From Microbulbifer hainanensis (lineage in GTDB: Bacteria > Pseudomonadota > Gammaproteobacteria > Pseudomonadales > Cellvibrionaceae), in the NCBI RefSeq assembly GCF_014904735.1, contig NZ_JACZCR010000028.1, forward strand, positions 1 to 64,000: a stretch of 64,000 nucleotides of DNA, read 5' to 3'. Position 1 is the stretch's first letter; the number at the start of each line of letters is the position of its first letter. The position numbers were made by a program, and so were the translations under genes. Below the pieces are notes generated by a model that saw only the letters and a program-made list of their open reading frames with translations, was not told where the DNA came from and made no database searches. Positions 53,806 to 63,084 of this stretch are shown piece by piece.

Positions 53806-55091
53806 CCGCGCTCTCCCGGAGCTGCCGCAGCCTTCCCGCCGCTGCCGGGTTCAGTGGATTTGCGCTCACCGCGGGGCTTTCCACCGGGTGCTCCCGGCTT
53901 TGCCGGGCGCCCGCTGTCGCCATCGGTATTTGGTCCGGCTTTTTCTGCAGGCGCGCTGCCTGCCAGGCGGACGGGCATGCCGTTGGTCACCGTAATAAGG
54001 CGAGTCGTCACGAGTTGTTCGCCGCCCCGCAGGCCACTTTTCACAATGGCGTAATCACCGCTGAGGTAATCGATATCCACGGGGCGGATTTCAATCGTGC
54101 CGTTTTCGACAATCCACACGCGATCGCCATCCTGTACCGCCGTCAGGGGGACGCGCACGCGCTGATTGGCGGTCTGCCCGGTAAGCTGCACCTGCGCCAG
54201 GTCGTTGAGCAGAAGCTGCGGCTGTGCTGGATCTTTCAGGCCCAGAGGATCCGGAAGCTCCACCATGACCTTGGCGAGGCGGCCCTGCTCTTCCAGCACC
54301 GGAATCAGGCGCACAAATTTACCCGTGCGATACACGTCTTTGGGCCACTGGCTGCCGTGGACACGGACATCCAGATTCGCGCTATCGAGCCGCGCCAGCT
54401 GTGTGGCGGTCACTTCTACCTCAATCTGGAAGCGATCCGCCCCGGCCAGGGTATACAGGACGGTCCCCGGCGCAATACGGTCACCGATGTCGACACTGCG
54501 ACTCACCAGCAGCGCGGTGAACGGCGATACGATTTTGGTCAGGCGCAGATCGCGTTGGGCCAGCCCAACCTGAGCCTCGGCGGAATCCACCCGTGCCTGC
54601 GCCGCGGCGAGCTGCGGTTCCCGCAACACCAGTGCCTTGTCTGCATCCGGCAGGGATGTGCCAAGCAATTTGTACTCTTCTTTGGCGACTTCGCGCTGGC
54701 CGCGCTCCTGCTGCAATTCAGCCCGGCGCTCGGCCAGGGTGCTGCGCGCGGTCTGCAGTGCCAGCTGATAGGGCTCCTGTTCGATCCGCAGCAGTGGCTG
54801 GTTTTTCTCCAGCGTGGATCCCGGTCCCAGGTCGTAGTCGAGCCATTCCACGCGCCCCTCGACCTGCGGCTGCAGTTCGACAAATTCCCGCGCACTGACT
54901 TTTCCCAGCGCCGTTACCGTCACCGGAAACTGGCCCCGTTCCGCCACGGCCACTTCGACCGTGGGCGGCGGGGCCGCGTGCACACCCCGGTGCAGGGTCG
55001 GCTTTTCCCGTAGCAGCCAGCTGGAAATCATTACCGCCAGCACAAGCAGGCCGACCGGCACCGCGAAATTCCAGTTTAATCGTTTGAACAT
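53802..55091 (-). CDS. RND efflux periplasmic adaptor (membrane fusion protein)
   Basis: The 429-residue adaptor has an N-terminal anchor helix (WNFAVPVGLLVLAVMISSWLL), the lipoyl halves (RVEWLDYDLGPGSTLEKNQPLLRIE and KIVSPFTALLVSRSVDIGDRIAPG), a coiled-coil hairpin (about 100-160), a beta-barrel (QIEVEVTATQLARL) and a membrane-proximal domain (PLTAVQDGDRVWIVENG). After about residue 380 it ends in a ~50-residue Gly/Pro/Lys/Glu-rich tail (GRPAKPGAPGGKPRGERKS) that is probably disordered and not typical of adaptors. It overlaps both neighbours by single codons, so all three are translated from one mRNA. Confidence 0.94.
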   Translation of the reverse strand: MFKRLNWNFAVPVGLLVLAVMISSWLLREKPTLHRGVHAAPPPTVEVAVAERGQFPVTVTALGKVSAREFVELQPQVEGRVEWLDYDLGPGSTLEKNQPLLRIEQEPYQLALQTARSTLAERRAELQQERGQREVAKEEYKLLGTSLPDADKALVLREPQLAAAQARVDSAEAQVGLAQRDLRLTKIVSPFTALLVSRSVDIGDRIAPGTVLYTLAGADRFQIEVEVTATQLARLDSANLDVRVHGSQWPKDVYRTGKFVRLIPVLEEQGRLAKVMVELPDPLGLKDPAQPQLLLNDLAQVQLTGQTANQRVRVPLTAVQDGDRVWIVENGTIEIRPVDIDYLSGDYAIVKSGLRGGEQLVTTRLITVTNGMPVRLAGSAPAEKAGPNTDGDSGRPAKPGAPGGKPRGERKSTEPGSGGKAAAAPGERG

Positions 55092-56536
55092 CAGCCGTTC
55101 CCCTCCCGGTACAACTCAAGCTCCACCGGTTGCACATCCGGCAGGTCTCCCTGCGGCAGTCCCCCGGACAGGGCCCGGTAAAGAGTGACGCGGTTTTCCA
55201 GTAGTTCACGCCGCGCGGTCAGGATCTGCCGCTCCAGGCTCTGTTGGTTATCAGTGGCAGACAGCACATTGAGAAAGTCGACGGTACCGCGGGTATAGGC
55301 ACGCCGCTGGCGCACAACGATCTCGTCCGCGAGACGCACCCGCTCACGCAGGTGACCCAGACGGTCGCGCACCGACTTCTCCTGGATCAGCGCCTGTTCC
55401 ACCTCCGAGAGTGCCTGGTTGACTGTACTCCGGTAGGCCGCCCAGCGCTCCTGCAAAACGGCATCCTGCTGGCCCTGGGCGGAGGCCAGCTGGCCACCAT
55501 CAAACAGAACCCCTTCCACCGCGGCAGTCAGGGTCAGCAGCCAGTCCTTGGTGATGTCGGAAATCGACCCACCGCCGCCGCTGACCACCGCAGACAGGCT
55601 GATAACCGGCAGGCGATCCGCCCAGGCCTGATCCGCCAGATAGTAGCCCTGTAGCAGCGTCCGCTGTGCCTCCTGTACATCGGGCCGACGCAACAGCAAA
55701 TTGGAAGGCACACCGGTATCCGGCAGGGCCGGTAACGCCGGCAACCCCTCTCCCCGCTTCAGCAGCGGTGACAGGCGCCGGGTATTGATACCCAGCAGTG
55801 CCGCCAGTTGCACCTTGGATAACTCGATATTCTGCTCGGCGGTCTGGAGCTCCTGTTCCGACTGCTGCACCAGCTGCCGCTGCTGGAGAACATCGGCCGC
55901 CGTAGTGACACCGCCGCCAAAACGCAGTTCGAGCACCCGCAGGGTCTTGCGGTTGATATTCAGCTGCTCGGATAACAGCGCCCGCTGCCCCCACTGTTCG
56001 CGCAGCTGCAGCCAGGTCGCCGACACCTCCGCGGCGAGACTGAGGGCCGCCGTTTGCAGGTTCTGCTCCTGTGCCAACCTGCCCGCTTCCGCGGCGCGCG
56101 CGCCGGCGCGTACGCGGCCCCACAGGTCCACCTCGTAACTGGCGGCCAGTCGACCACTCCAGCTGTTGCCTTCGTTTTCACCACCGGAGAAATCGAAGCC
56201 GTCACTGGACGAACGGCGCTGCTCCGTGTTCTCCAGCCCGGCAGTCAGGCGCGGCCAGAAGCCGGCCCGCGCCCCGCGGGCGGCCGCATCCGCCTGTTGC
56301 AGTCGCCACAGCGTGGCCTGCAGGTCAGGGTTGTCTTTCAATGCGAATTGGACCAGCTGGTCGAGCTCAGGATCACCGAAACTCCGCCACCAGCGTACAT
56401 CCATGGCGAGATCGCCGGACGCGCGGAATTCGTCCGGCAGCCCCAGGCTTTCCTGGGGAAGATTGGGTGGCAGTGTCTGGGTGGCGCAAGCGGTCAGCAG
56501 CGGCAAACAGATTGCTAAGGCGCGGGGAAAAGACAA
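55091..56536 (-). CDS. Outer-membrane efflux factor (TolC/OprM-type lipoprotein) of the RND operon
   Basis: The 481-residue outer-membrane exit duct starts with a lipoprotein signal (lipobox LLTAC, Cys17). The two OEP repeats are visible: FALKDNPDLQATLWRLQQADAAARGARAGFWPRL in the first half, and NLLLRRPDVQEAQRTLLQGYYLADQAWADRLP in the second, where RRPDVQEAQ is the OprM-type hallmark. It is the first gene of the three-gene efflux operon, and its TGA/ATG junction with the adaptor is overlapping. Divergent from gcdH over a 329-base intergenic region. Confidence 0.94.
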   Translation of the reverse strand: MSFPRALAICLPLLTACATQTLPPNLPQESLGLPDEFRASGDLAMDVRWWRSFGDPELDQLVQFALKDNPDLQATLWRLQQADAAARGARAGFWPRLTAGLENTEQRRSSSDGFDFSGGENEGNSWSGRLAASYEVDLWGRVRAGARAAEAGRLAQEQNLQTAALSLAAEVSATWLQLREQWGQRALLSEQLNINRKTLRVLELRFGGGVTTAADVLQQRQLVQQSEQELQTAEQNIELSKVQLAALLGINTRRLSPLLKRGEGLPALPALPDTGVPSNLLLRRPDVQEAQRTLLQGYYLADQAWADRLPVISLSAVVSGGGGSISDITKDWLLTLTAAVEGVLFDGGQLASAQGQQDAVLQERWAAYRSTVNQALSEVEQALIQEKSVRDRLGHLRERVRLADEIVVRQRRAYTRGTVDFLNVLSATDNQQSLERQILTARRELLENRVTLYRALSGGLPQGDLPDVQPVELELYREGNG

Positions 56537-56865
56537 TGAATACCCACCGGAATGTCAATTTTCAGTTCAAAGTTGGAATTTTATTGCGTCTATTATGGAA
56601 AGCCGCCTTTTTCCTGCAAGGTCATTTACGCTTGTTTACCCTTGAATTGAGCCAAATGGATCAGAACGGATCGAATATCGCGAGACTCGGGAGTGCCCCG
56701 CGGCGGCGACTTCGGTATGATGCGACACACTTTAAACCCCTCGGTCACCGCCCACTGCCGGCCCTCGCGGTCAGCCCGGCTGGGACGCGGCGGGTATGCG
56801 AGCAGTCGACGGGCGGCGGGAACAGCCGTCCGCATCTATAACGGAAGAAGTAGACGAGAGAAATC
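56537..56865. promoter_or_regulatory. Divergent region between RND operon and gcdH
   Basis: No gene seen. It must carry promoters in both directions. A TATGAT at 56716-56721 could be a -10 box toward gcdH but lacks a good -35. The half nearer the efflux operon is AT-rich. I see no obvious operator palindrome, and no regulator gene adjoins the efflux operon. Confidence 0.4.
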
Positions 56866-58050
56866 ATGAGCAAACATCAGCCTCTGGCCCACTGGGATGA
56901 CATACTGCTGCTGGATCGCCAGTTGAGCGACGAAGAGCGTATGGTGCGCGACACCGCGCGCGAATACTGTCAGTCAAAACTGATGCCGCGCATCCTGGAA
57001 GCGAATCGCCACGAAATTTTCGACCGCAACATCATGAACGAGATGGGCGAACTCGGCCTGCTCGGCTCCACCATTGAAGGCTATGGCTGCGCCGGATTGA
57101 ATTACGTTTCCTACGGTCTGGTCGCGCGCGAAGTGGAGCGGGTCGACTCCGGTTACCGCTCGGCCATGAGCGTGCAGTCCAGCCTGGTGATGTACCCGAT
57201 TTCCGCCTACGGCAGCGAAGCGCAGAAGGAAAAGTACCTGCCGAAACTGGCCACTGGCGAGTGGATCGGCTGCTTCGGACTGACCGAGCCGGATGCCGGT
57301 TCCGATCCCGGCGGCATGAAGACCCGCGCGAAGAAAGTCGACGGCGGCTACCGGATTTCCGGTTCCAAAATGTGGATCACCAACAGCCCCATCGCCGACG
57401 TATTCGTTGTCTGGGCGAAGGACGACGAGGATGTGATTCGCGGGTTTATTCTCGATAAGGGTATGGAAGGACTGTCCGCACCGAAAATCGAGGGCAAGTT
57501 CTCCCTGCGCGCCTCCATCACCGGCGAAATCGTCATGGATAACGTGTTCGTGCCGGAAGAAAACAAGTTTCCCGATATCGGTGGCCTGCGCGGTCCCTTC
57601 GGCTGTCTGAACCGCGCCCGTTACGGTATTTCCTGGGGCGCCGTCGGTGCAGCGGAGTTCTGCTGGCACGCAGCGCGCCAGTACGGCCTGGACCGCAAAC
57701 AGTTCAACCGTCCGCTGGCCCAGACCCAGCTGTTCCAGAAAAAGCTGGCCGATATGCAGACGGAGATCACCCTGGGTCTGCAGGCGTCTCTGCGGGTCGG
57801 CCGGATCATGGATGAAGGCAAGCACTTCGACCCGACCATGATCTCCCTGGTCAAACGCAATAACTGCGGCAAGTCTCTGGATATCGCCCGCGTCGCCCGC
57901 GACATGCACGGTGGCAACGGTATTGCCGATGAATTCCATGTGATTCGCCATATGATGAACCTGGAAGCGGTAAATACCTACGAAGGCACGCACGATGTGC
58001 ACGCGCTGATTCTGGGCCGCGCCCAGACCGGCCTGCAGGCGTTCTTCTAA
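56866..58050 (+). CDS. gcdH: Glutaryl-CoA dehydrogenase
   Basis: GcdH oxidatively decarboxylates glutaryl-CoA to crotonyl-CoA in lysine, tryptophan and glutarate degradation, passing electrons to ETF. The 394-residue acyl-CoA dehydrogenase has the FAD/substrate motifs [19 protein letters not shown] and [29 protein letters not shown], and the catalytic Glu373 in [17 protein letters not shown]. The N-terminal [26 protein letters not shown] region is diagnostic of GcdH over other acyl-CoA dehydrogenases. The CoA-transferase that usually accompanies it in pseudomonads is not adjacent but at 42493-43716. It precedes a TRIC-like channel gene by about 90 bases. Confidence 0.93.
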   Translation: MSKHQPLAHWDDILLLDRQLSDEERMVRDTAREYCQSKLMPRILEANRHEIFDRNIMNEMGELGLLGSTIEGYGCAGLNYVSYGLVAREVERVDSGYRSAMSVQSSLVMYPISAYGSEAQKEKYLPKLATGEWIGCFGLTEPDAGSDPGGMKTRAKKVDGGYRISGSKMWITNSPIADVFVVWAKDDEDVIRGFILDKGMEGLSAPKIEGKFSLRASITGEIVMDNVFVPEENKFPDIGGLRGPFGCLNRARYGISWGAVGAAEFCWHAARQYGLDRKQFNRPLAQTQLFQKKLADMQTEITLGLQASLRVGRIMDEGKHFDPTMISLVKRNNCGKSLDIARVARDMHGGNGIADEFHVIRHMMNLEAVNTYEGTHDVHALILGRAQTGLQAFF

Positions 58051-58138
58051 GGCACCCTTCGGTTCGCCGGCAAACCGGCCAGCGCCGATCAGCGCGCGGC
58101 CACGGTTGTCGGCGAACTGGCTTGCGGAAACTCCATTC

Positions 58139-58756
58139 ATGGAACAGCTGCTCCACTGGTGCGACCTGATCGGCATCGTGATCTTCGCTTTCACCGGGGT
58201 ACTCGCCGCGGGCCACAAGCAGATGGATCTGTTCGGCGCGGTCGTTCTCGCCTGTGTCACCGCAACCGGCGGCGGCACCACCCGGGACATAATCCTGAAT
58301 ATCCCGGTCTTCTGGCTTGAAGACAGCTACTACCTGTGGATCGCCGCGGCCACCGGCGTCATCAGCTTTTACGTTATCCGCTATCTGCAAGTGCCCATGC
58401 GTCTGCTGATGATCGCCGATGCGATGGGACTGGCTGTATTCGTCGTCATCGGTACACAGAAAGTACTGCAGCTCGGCCACTCCCCCGCCATTGCCATCGT
58501 CATGGGGGTGATGACCGGCACCTTCGGCGGCCTGATCCGAGATATTCTCGCCGGGGATATACCGCTGCTGCTGCGGCGCGAAATCTACGCGACCGCGGCA
58601 CTGAGCGGAGCCGCCGTGCTGGTGCTCCTCGACGCAACGGGCAAACTGCCCGGTGAGGTGGTCGTGGCCACCGGCATACTGGTGACGCTGGCGATTCGCC
58701 TCGCCGCATTGCGCTGGAATCTTTCCGCACCCATCGCCCGCTTCGGCAATAATTAA
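58139..58756 (+). CDS. Trimeric intracellular cation channel (TRIC/YadS, UPF0126) family membrane protein
   Basis: The 205-residue protein has two tandem UPF0126 repeats of three transmembrane helices each: FAFTGVLAAGHKQMDLFGAVVLACVTATGGGTTRDIIL in the first and LAVFVVIGTQKVL...GVMTGTFGGLIRDIL in the second. The GGGTxRD and GGLIRD motifs are the family signature. Bacterial TRIC homologues form trimeric K+/Na+ channels. The ATG at 58139 starts the first helix. Its stop overlaps the first ATG of the following hydrolase frame (at 58756), though that gene is probably translated from a GTG 42 bases on. Confidence 0.9.
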   Translation: MEQLLHWCDLIGIVIFAFTGVLAAGHKQMDLFGAVVLACVTATGGGTTRDIILNIPVFWLEDSYYLWIAAATGVISFYVIRYLQVPMRLLMIADAMGLAVFVVIGTQKVLQLGHSPAIAIVMGVMTGTFGGLIRDILAGDIPLLLRREIYATAALSGAAVLVLLDATGKLPGEVVVATGILVTLAIRLAALRWNLSAPIARFGNN

Positions 58757-58797
58757 TGAGGCGGTATCACCGCCGGTTTTCAACAGGTAGCACAGCA

Positions 58798-60459
58798 GTG
58801 AGTGAACGCCGTTTGAACAAGGTAATGATTGTCTTTATCGCCATCATCGCGCTCAGCGCCTGCGACAGGCAGGGCCAGCAGGAGATGGTGGACAATCCCA
58901 CGCACCTGATTCCGAAACCCTGCTGGTTTAATACCCCCGACGACTGGCCCACAACCCAGTGCTTCATGATGGAAGTGCCGGAAAACTACAGCAAGCCCGC
59001 CGGTCGCAAAATCCAGTTTCCGGTCGTTCGCTTCGTGGCCCGCAACCCGGATCCCGGCAAACGGCCACTACTGCACCTGGGCGCCGGCGGCCCCGGAGCC
59101 AGCCTCGGCCTGGAACCGGAAAACGCCACAGACTGGCTGTGGATCAACTATGCCCAAATGACCGTCGAAGACGGCCGCGACCTGATTGTCATGGACCCCC
59201 GCGGCACCGGGATGGCGCAACCGCGCCTGAACTGCACCGAGTTTATCGAAGATGCGGATACCGCCTACCAGCGCAACCTCACACCTGAAGAAGAGAATCG
59301 TGTATTCACCTACAGCATGGAGCGCTGTTACAACCGCCTGAGCAAAGTGGCGGATCTGGCGGAATACAACAGCGCCGTCATCGCCCACGACGTCGAGTCG
59401 CTGCGCGAGCTAATGGGTGTGGAAAAATTCAATCTCTACGGCGTATCTTACGCATCCCGCTACGCCCTGACCGTCGCCCGGGACTATCCAAATGCAGTGC
59501 GCAGCCTGGTACTCAACAGCACTGTATTCCCGAACATCAATTACACCCAGCACCTCGCCAAGGATTCAGTGGCTGCCTTCGTGCGCGGCTTCCAGTACTG
59601 CCTCGACGACAAGCTGTGCCACAGCCGCTATCCCGACCTGCAGCGGCGCCTGGAGCGGCTGATACCCTCCCTGGATGAAAACCCGCGCACGATACCCGTC
59701 ACGCATCATTTTTCGGAGATGCCATATCCATTCGTGCTGACCGGCCAGCGGCTACTGCGGGTTTTGTTCCAGGCCCTGTATAACGAAAACTTCTACAGCG
59801 AACTCCCCGTGGTCATCCAGGCACTGGAAACCGACAGCCCTGAGCCGGCGGATCTCGAGCCGCTGCAGAATGCGGTCGCGAGCTTCATGGATCTCGTGCT
59901 GGACCCCTACTTCGGCGACGCCGCCAGTGTCAGCCATTTCTGTCACGAAGAAGCGCCGTTTGTCGACTTCCAGAAAGCCAAGGCCAGTGCATCCGACAGC
60001 GGCGTGCTCGCCGGCGCCGTGCGTTCCGATCTGGACATGATGCAGGTCCAGTGCCGTATCTGGGCCATTCCCGCAGCATCGATCGTGGAATCCCAGCCGG
60101 TTGAAACTTCGCTGCCAGTGCTGCTCCTCCACGGCGGACTGGATCCGATACTCGCCGCCAAGGACGCCGACAAGGCGCGGCGCAAACTGCCCAATCACCA
60201 GTGGCTGCTGTTCCCGCAGCTGGCCCATGACGTCATCTCCGCGAGCAATTGTGCAGAGGACGCCGCCGCGCGCTTTCTCGACGATCCCAAGGAATCCCAG
60301 CAGGACTCCGTGCGCGCGTGCAGACAACAGGAACTGGCACAGCGGCAGGAGCATGAGGACGGATCGCCGGCCGAGGAACAACCGGAAAAGTCCCCGCCGG
60401 CGCAGGCAGCGCCATCCGCAGGTCAGGTGCCGGAGCCCCAGGTCAGCCAGCAGAACTGA
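58798..60459 (+). CDS. Alpha/beta-hydrolase lipoprotein (tripeptidyl-aminopeptidase/proline-iminopeptidase-like)
   Basis: From GTG 58798 the 553-residue protein starts with a lipoprotein signal (VMIVFIAIIALSAC, Cys22). The hydrolase domain follows: LHLGAGGPGASL near the oxyanion region, DLIVMDPRGTGMAQP, the nucleophile elbow GVSYASR (Ser217, GxSxA rather than GxSxG), and a C-terminal TAP-like segment with LLLHGGLDPI (Asp) and LAHDVIS (His). This resembles peptidases of the S33 type. The C-terminus is a Glu/Gln/Pro-rich low-complexity tail (about residues 505-553). A longer form from ATG 58756 is possible but would put a basic extension before the lipobox. Periplasm-facing; peptide substrate presumed. 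Confidence 0.85.
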   Translation: MSERRLNKVMIVFIAIIALSACDRQGQQEMVDNPTHLIPKPCWFNTPDDWPTTQCFMMEVPENYSKPAGRKIQFPVVRFVARNPDPGKRPLLHLGAGGPGASLGLEPENATDWLWINYAQMTVEDGRDLIVMDPRGTGMAQPRLNCTEFIEDADTAYQRNLTPEEENRVFTYSMERCYNRLSKVADLAEYNSAVIAHDVESLRELMGVEKFNLYGVSYASRYALTVARDYPNAVRSLVLNSTVFPNINYTQHLAKDSVAAFVRGFQYCLDDKLCHSRYPDLQRRLERLIPSLDENPRTIPVTHHFSEMPYPFVLTGQRLLRVLFQALYNENFYSELPVVIQALETDSPEPADLEPLQNAVASFMDLVLDPYFGDAASVSHFCHEEAPFVDFQKAKASASDSGVLAGAVRSDLDMMQVQCRIWAIPAASIVESQPVETSLPVLLLHGGLDPILAAKDADKARRKLPNHQWLLFPQLAHDVISASNCAEDAAARFLDDPKESQQDSVRACRQQELAQRQEHEDGSPAEEQPEKSPPAQAAPSAGQVPEPQVSQQN

Positions 60460-60608
60460 AGTGCACGCCGCCCACCGACTAAGGGCCGCCGATTGATCAG
60501 CCTGTGACCGGTTTTGGCCGCCGGGCGGAAATCGCGGCCGGCCACTGGACAAACTCGACACTTCGGCTTAATTTCAGCGTCATAACGACTATAAAAAATG
60601 ACGAACTT

Positions 60609-61454
60609 ATGAGCGAACAGGCAGTAATCGAAGTACGGCAGCTGGAAGAAATGTCGCCCGAGTCGAAGGTTGTCATTCTCGACTGTCGCTACAATCTGGC
60701 CGACCCGGATGCCGGTGCGAGAAGTTATGCGGAGGGCCATATTCCCGAAGCTCGCTACGCCAGCCTGCACCGGGATTTATCGGCCCCCTTACAGCGCTAC
60801 GGCGGTCGCCACCCCCTGCCCGATCCACAGCAATTCCAGCAATTCGCCCGGGCGGCGGGTATCGATGCCGACACCCAGGTGATTGTCTACGATGACAACC
60901 GCTTCGCCTTCGCTGCACGGGCCTGGTGGCTCTTCCGCTATTTCGGCCACTGCAAAATTGCCGTGCTGAATGGGGGCTTTGGTGCCTGGCAACAAGCCGG
61001 CCTGCCGGTCGAAACCGGCGCGCCGCCGGCGCCGCCCCGCTCCGGCAATATCGTCTGTACGCCGCGCGAGGAAATGCTGGTGCGTTACGAGCAGATCCAC
61101 CGCCAACTGGACAATCCGCCCTGGCAACTGGTCGACGCCCGCGATGCGGCTCGCTTCGCCGGTGTGGAGGAACCCATCGACCCTATCGCCGGACACATCC
61201 CGTCAGCCGTCAACAAGCCCTGGGCGGAAATCTCCCGGGAAGATGGCACCGTGAAAAGCCGGGACGAACTCATCGCCCACTGGGGGGACCTTCCCTCCGA
61301 TGAATTGCTGTTGAATTACTGCGGTTCCGGCGTCACCGCCTGCGTCAATCTTTTTTCACTGCACCTGATCGGCCGCGACGATGCCCTGCTCTATCCAGGC
61401 AGCTGGAGCGACTGGTGTGCACATATCGTGTATCCGGAAACCGCCACGGGCTGA
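60609..61454 (+). CDS. sseA: Two-domain sulfurtransferase (thiosulfate/3-mercaptopyruvate type)
   Basis: The 281-residue protein has two rhodanese domains: an inactive N-terminal one (about 13-130; VVILDCRYNLADPDAG, GHIPEARYASL, VIVYDDN) and a C-terminal catalytic one with YCGSGVTAC, where Cys is the sulfur acceptor in a CGSGVTA loop typical of mercaptopyruvate sulfurtransferases (CGSGVTA versus CRKGVTA of thiosulfate enzymes). It transfers sulfane sulfur from mercaptopyruvate to thiols or cyanide in the cytoplasm. The ATG at 60609 is preferred over a longer frame from 60504. Transcribed after the hydrolase lipoprotein across a 150-base gap. Confidence 0.88.
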   Translation: MSEQAVIEVRQLEEMSPESKVVILDCRYNLADPDAGARSYAEGHIPEARYASLHRDLSAPLQRYGGRHPLPDPQQFQQFARAAGIDADTQVIVYDDNRFAFAARAWWLFRYFGHCKIAVLNGGFGAWQQAGLPVETGAPPAPPRSGNIVCTPREEMLVRYEQIHRQLDNPPWQLVDARDAARFAGVEEPIDPIAGHIPSAVNKPWAEISREDGTVKSRDELIAHWGDLPSDELLLNYCGSGVTACVNLFSLHLIGRDDALLYPGSWSDWCAHIVYPETATG

Positions 61455-61565
61455 CCAACAATTCCGTTGGCCAAAGGTTCAATCGGCGGAAACAGACTAT
61501 CGAGCCGACGGACGTCCACCCGGGAAGGTTGGCCCCGCCTTTAAAGACGGGGCAACGCGCGCGTA

Positions 61566-62195
61566 TCAGCGCAGCAGACAAGCGCCGGTTCCGGCCAGCC
61601 CGCAATAGCCATCAGGATTTTTCGCCAGGTATTGCTGGTGATCCTCTTCGGCATAATAGAAGTCCGGCGCCGGTGCAATCTCGGTCGTGATGGCCCCCAG
61701 CGCCTTGTCTGCCAGTGCCTGCTGGAATTGCGACTCGGTCTCCTGTGCGGCGCGCAGTTGCTCATCGCTATAGCAGTAGATGCAGGAGCGGTATTGCGTT
61801 CCCAGGTCATTGCCCTGGCGCATTCCCTGGGTCGGGTCGTGTTCCTCCCAGAAGCGGCGCAACAGCTCTTCGTAGGAAACTTTTTCCGGATCAAATACCA
61901 CCAGCACCACTTCCGCATGGCCGGTACCGCCACTGCACACTTCGCGGTAATTCGGATTGGGCGTGCTGCCGCCAGCATAACCGACCGCCGTACTGTAGAC
62001 ACCGTCAATCTCCCAGAACAGGCGCTCCGCCCCCCAGAAACAGCCCATCCCGAAAACGGCCTTTTCCATACCCTCAGGAAAAGGTTCCACCATCGTGTGG
62101 CCGGAGACATAGTGTTTTCCGCTGATCGGCATGGCGCTATCGCGCCCGGGCAGCGCCTCTCCCGGCGCGGGAATCGTAAATTTGTCGTACTGCAT
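61566..62195 (-). CDS. msrA: Peptide methionine-S-sulfoxide reductase
   Basis: MsrA repairs methionine-S-sulfoxide in oxidised proteins. The 209-residue protein has the active-site motif [13 protein letters not shown] (catalytic Cys), [25 protein letters not shown], and [23 protein letters not shown], all diagnostic. The C-terminal tail (GACLLR) has a possible resolving Cys. The ATG at 62195 is preferred; one six codons upstream would overlap the methyltransferase. It sits one base after the stop of that gene, so they are probably co-transcribed. Confidence 0.96.
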   Translation of the reverse strand: MQYDKFTIPAPGEALPGRDSAMPISGKHYVSGHTMVEPFPEGMEKAVFGMGCFWGAERLFWEIDGVYSTAVGYAGGSTPNPNYREVCSGGTGHAEVVLVVFDPEKVSYEELLRRFWEEHDPTQGMRQGNDLGTQYRSCIYCYSDEQLRAAQETESQFQQALADKALGAITTEIAPAPDFYYAEEDHQQYLAKNPDGYCGLAGTGACLLR

Positions 62196-62196
62196 A

Positions 62197-62814
62197 CTAC
62201 CTCTGTCCTGCAATCATCAGGCAACCTGTGGCTTTCATTGGCCGGGACACCTGCCATTCCCGGTAGGTGGCATCGAGCTTATCTTCTGCGCGAGCCGCCA
62301 GGCGGCGAAACGGCGAACGACCGGGATCTGCCAGCACCACCCGGCCCACTCCGGCCTGCATGGCGCGGCGGGTGAGATTGTACAACGGCTCTTCGAGCTT
62401 ATCCCAGAAGCAGATATCCGTGCCGATCACCGCGTCGAAACCGGCCAGATCCTGCTTGCGGACTTTTTCGTAAAAGCAGCGCCAGGTCTTTACGGCCACT
62501 TCGTTCAGTTCAGCGTGATACTGCAGGAAGGGAAACACGCTCGGGTCCGCATCCAGCCCGGTCACTTTCGCATCAAAATGCTTTGCACAAAAAATTCCGC
62601 CCAAGCCCCAGCCGCAACCGAGATCCAGTACCCGGGCACCCTTCTTCAGCGGATTGCGTTGCAGGTAATCCATCATCAGGCAGGAGCTTTTCCAAAACTT
62701 GTTGCCATGCAGGCTGGGATCGCCCGCCTCGCGGCGCAGCTTGCGCATATCTGGATGCGCATTCTGGCGAACGGTCAAACCAAAGAGTCGGCGGCTATTG
62801 CTGGTAGCAGGCAT
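62197..62814 (-). CDS. Class I SAM-dependent methyltransferase (ETFB-lysine/protein N-methyltransferase-like)
   Basis: The 205-residue Rossmann-fold methyltransferase has motif [20 protein letters not shown], motif [14 protein letters not shown], and [20 protein letters not shown] in the motif IV position. The overall pattern resembles METTL20/21-like protein lysine methyltransferases (GTDICFW instead of the DxxY of that group), but the substrate is unknown. The N-terminus ([13 protein letters not shown]) is helical and basic. First gene of a short operon with msrA, divergent from the porin gene at the window edge. Confidence 0.75.
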   Translation of the reverse strand: MPATSNSRRLFGLTVRQNAHPDMRKLRREAGDPSLHGNKFWKSSCLMMDYLQRNPLKKGARVLDLGCGWGLGGIFCAKHFDAKVTGLDADPSVFPFLQYHAELNEVAVKTWRCFYEKVRKQDLAGFDAVIGTDICFWDKLEEPLYNLTRRAMQAGVGRVVLADPGRSPFRRLAARAEDKLDATYREWQVSRPMKATGCLMIAGQR

Positions 62815-63084
62815 ATCGTTATATCCATCTCCTCTGATGCGCCCGCCCGGGCGCGCACATGCTCTTAACCACCCACAGTTTAACGCTTATTACCCAGGGC
62901 TTCAGCCGCCGATGTAAGCGACTACCTGTGCCCGCCCCCAAAAGAAGCGCCACGACAAAGCGGAGAATGCCAAATCGCTGCCGATCTTTTTGTCCATAGC
63001 GACCACTGCACGGTGTTGGACTACCTTCTAATGCGACTCCATTCGATTTCCGAATCGATCGATACCTCGAAATACAAGGAAGGT

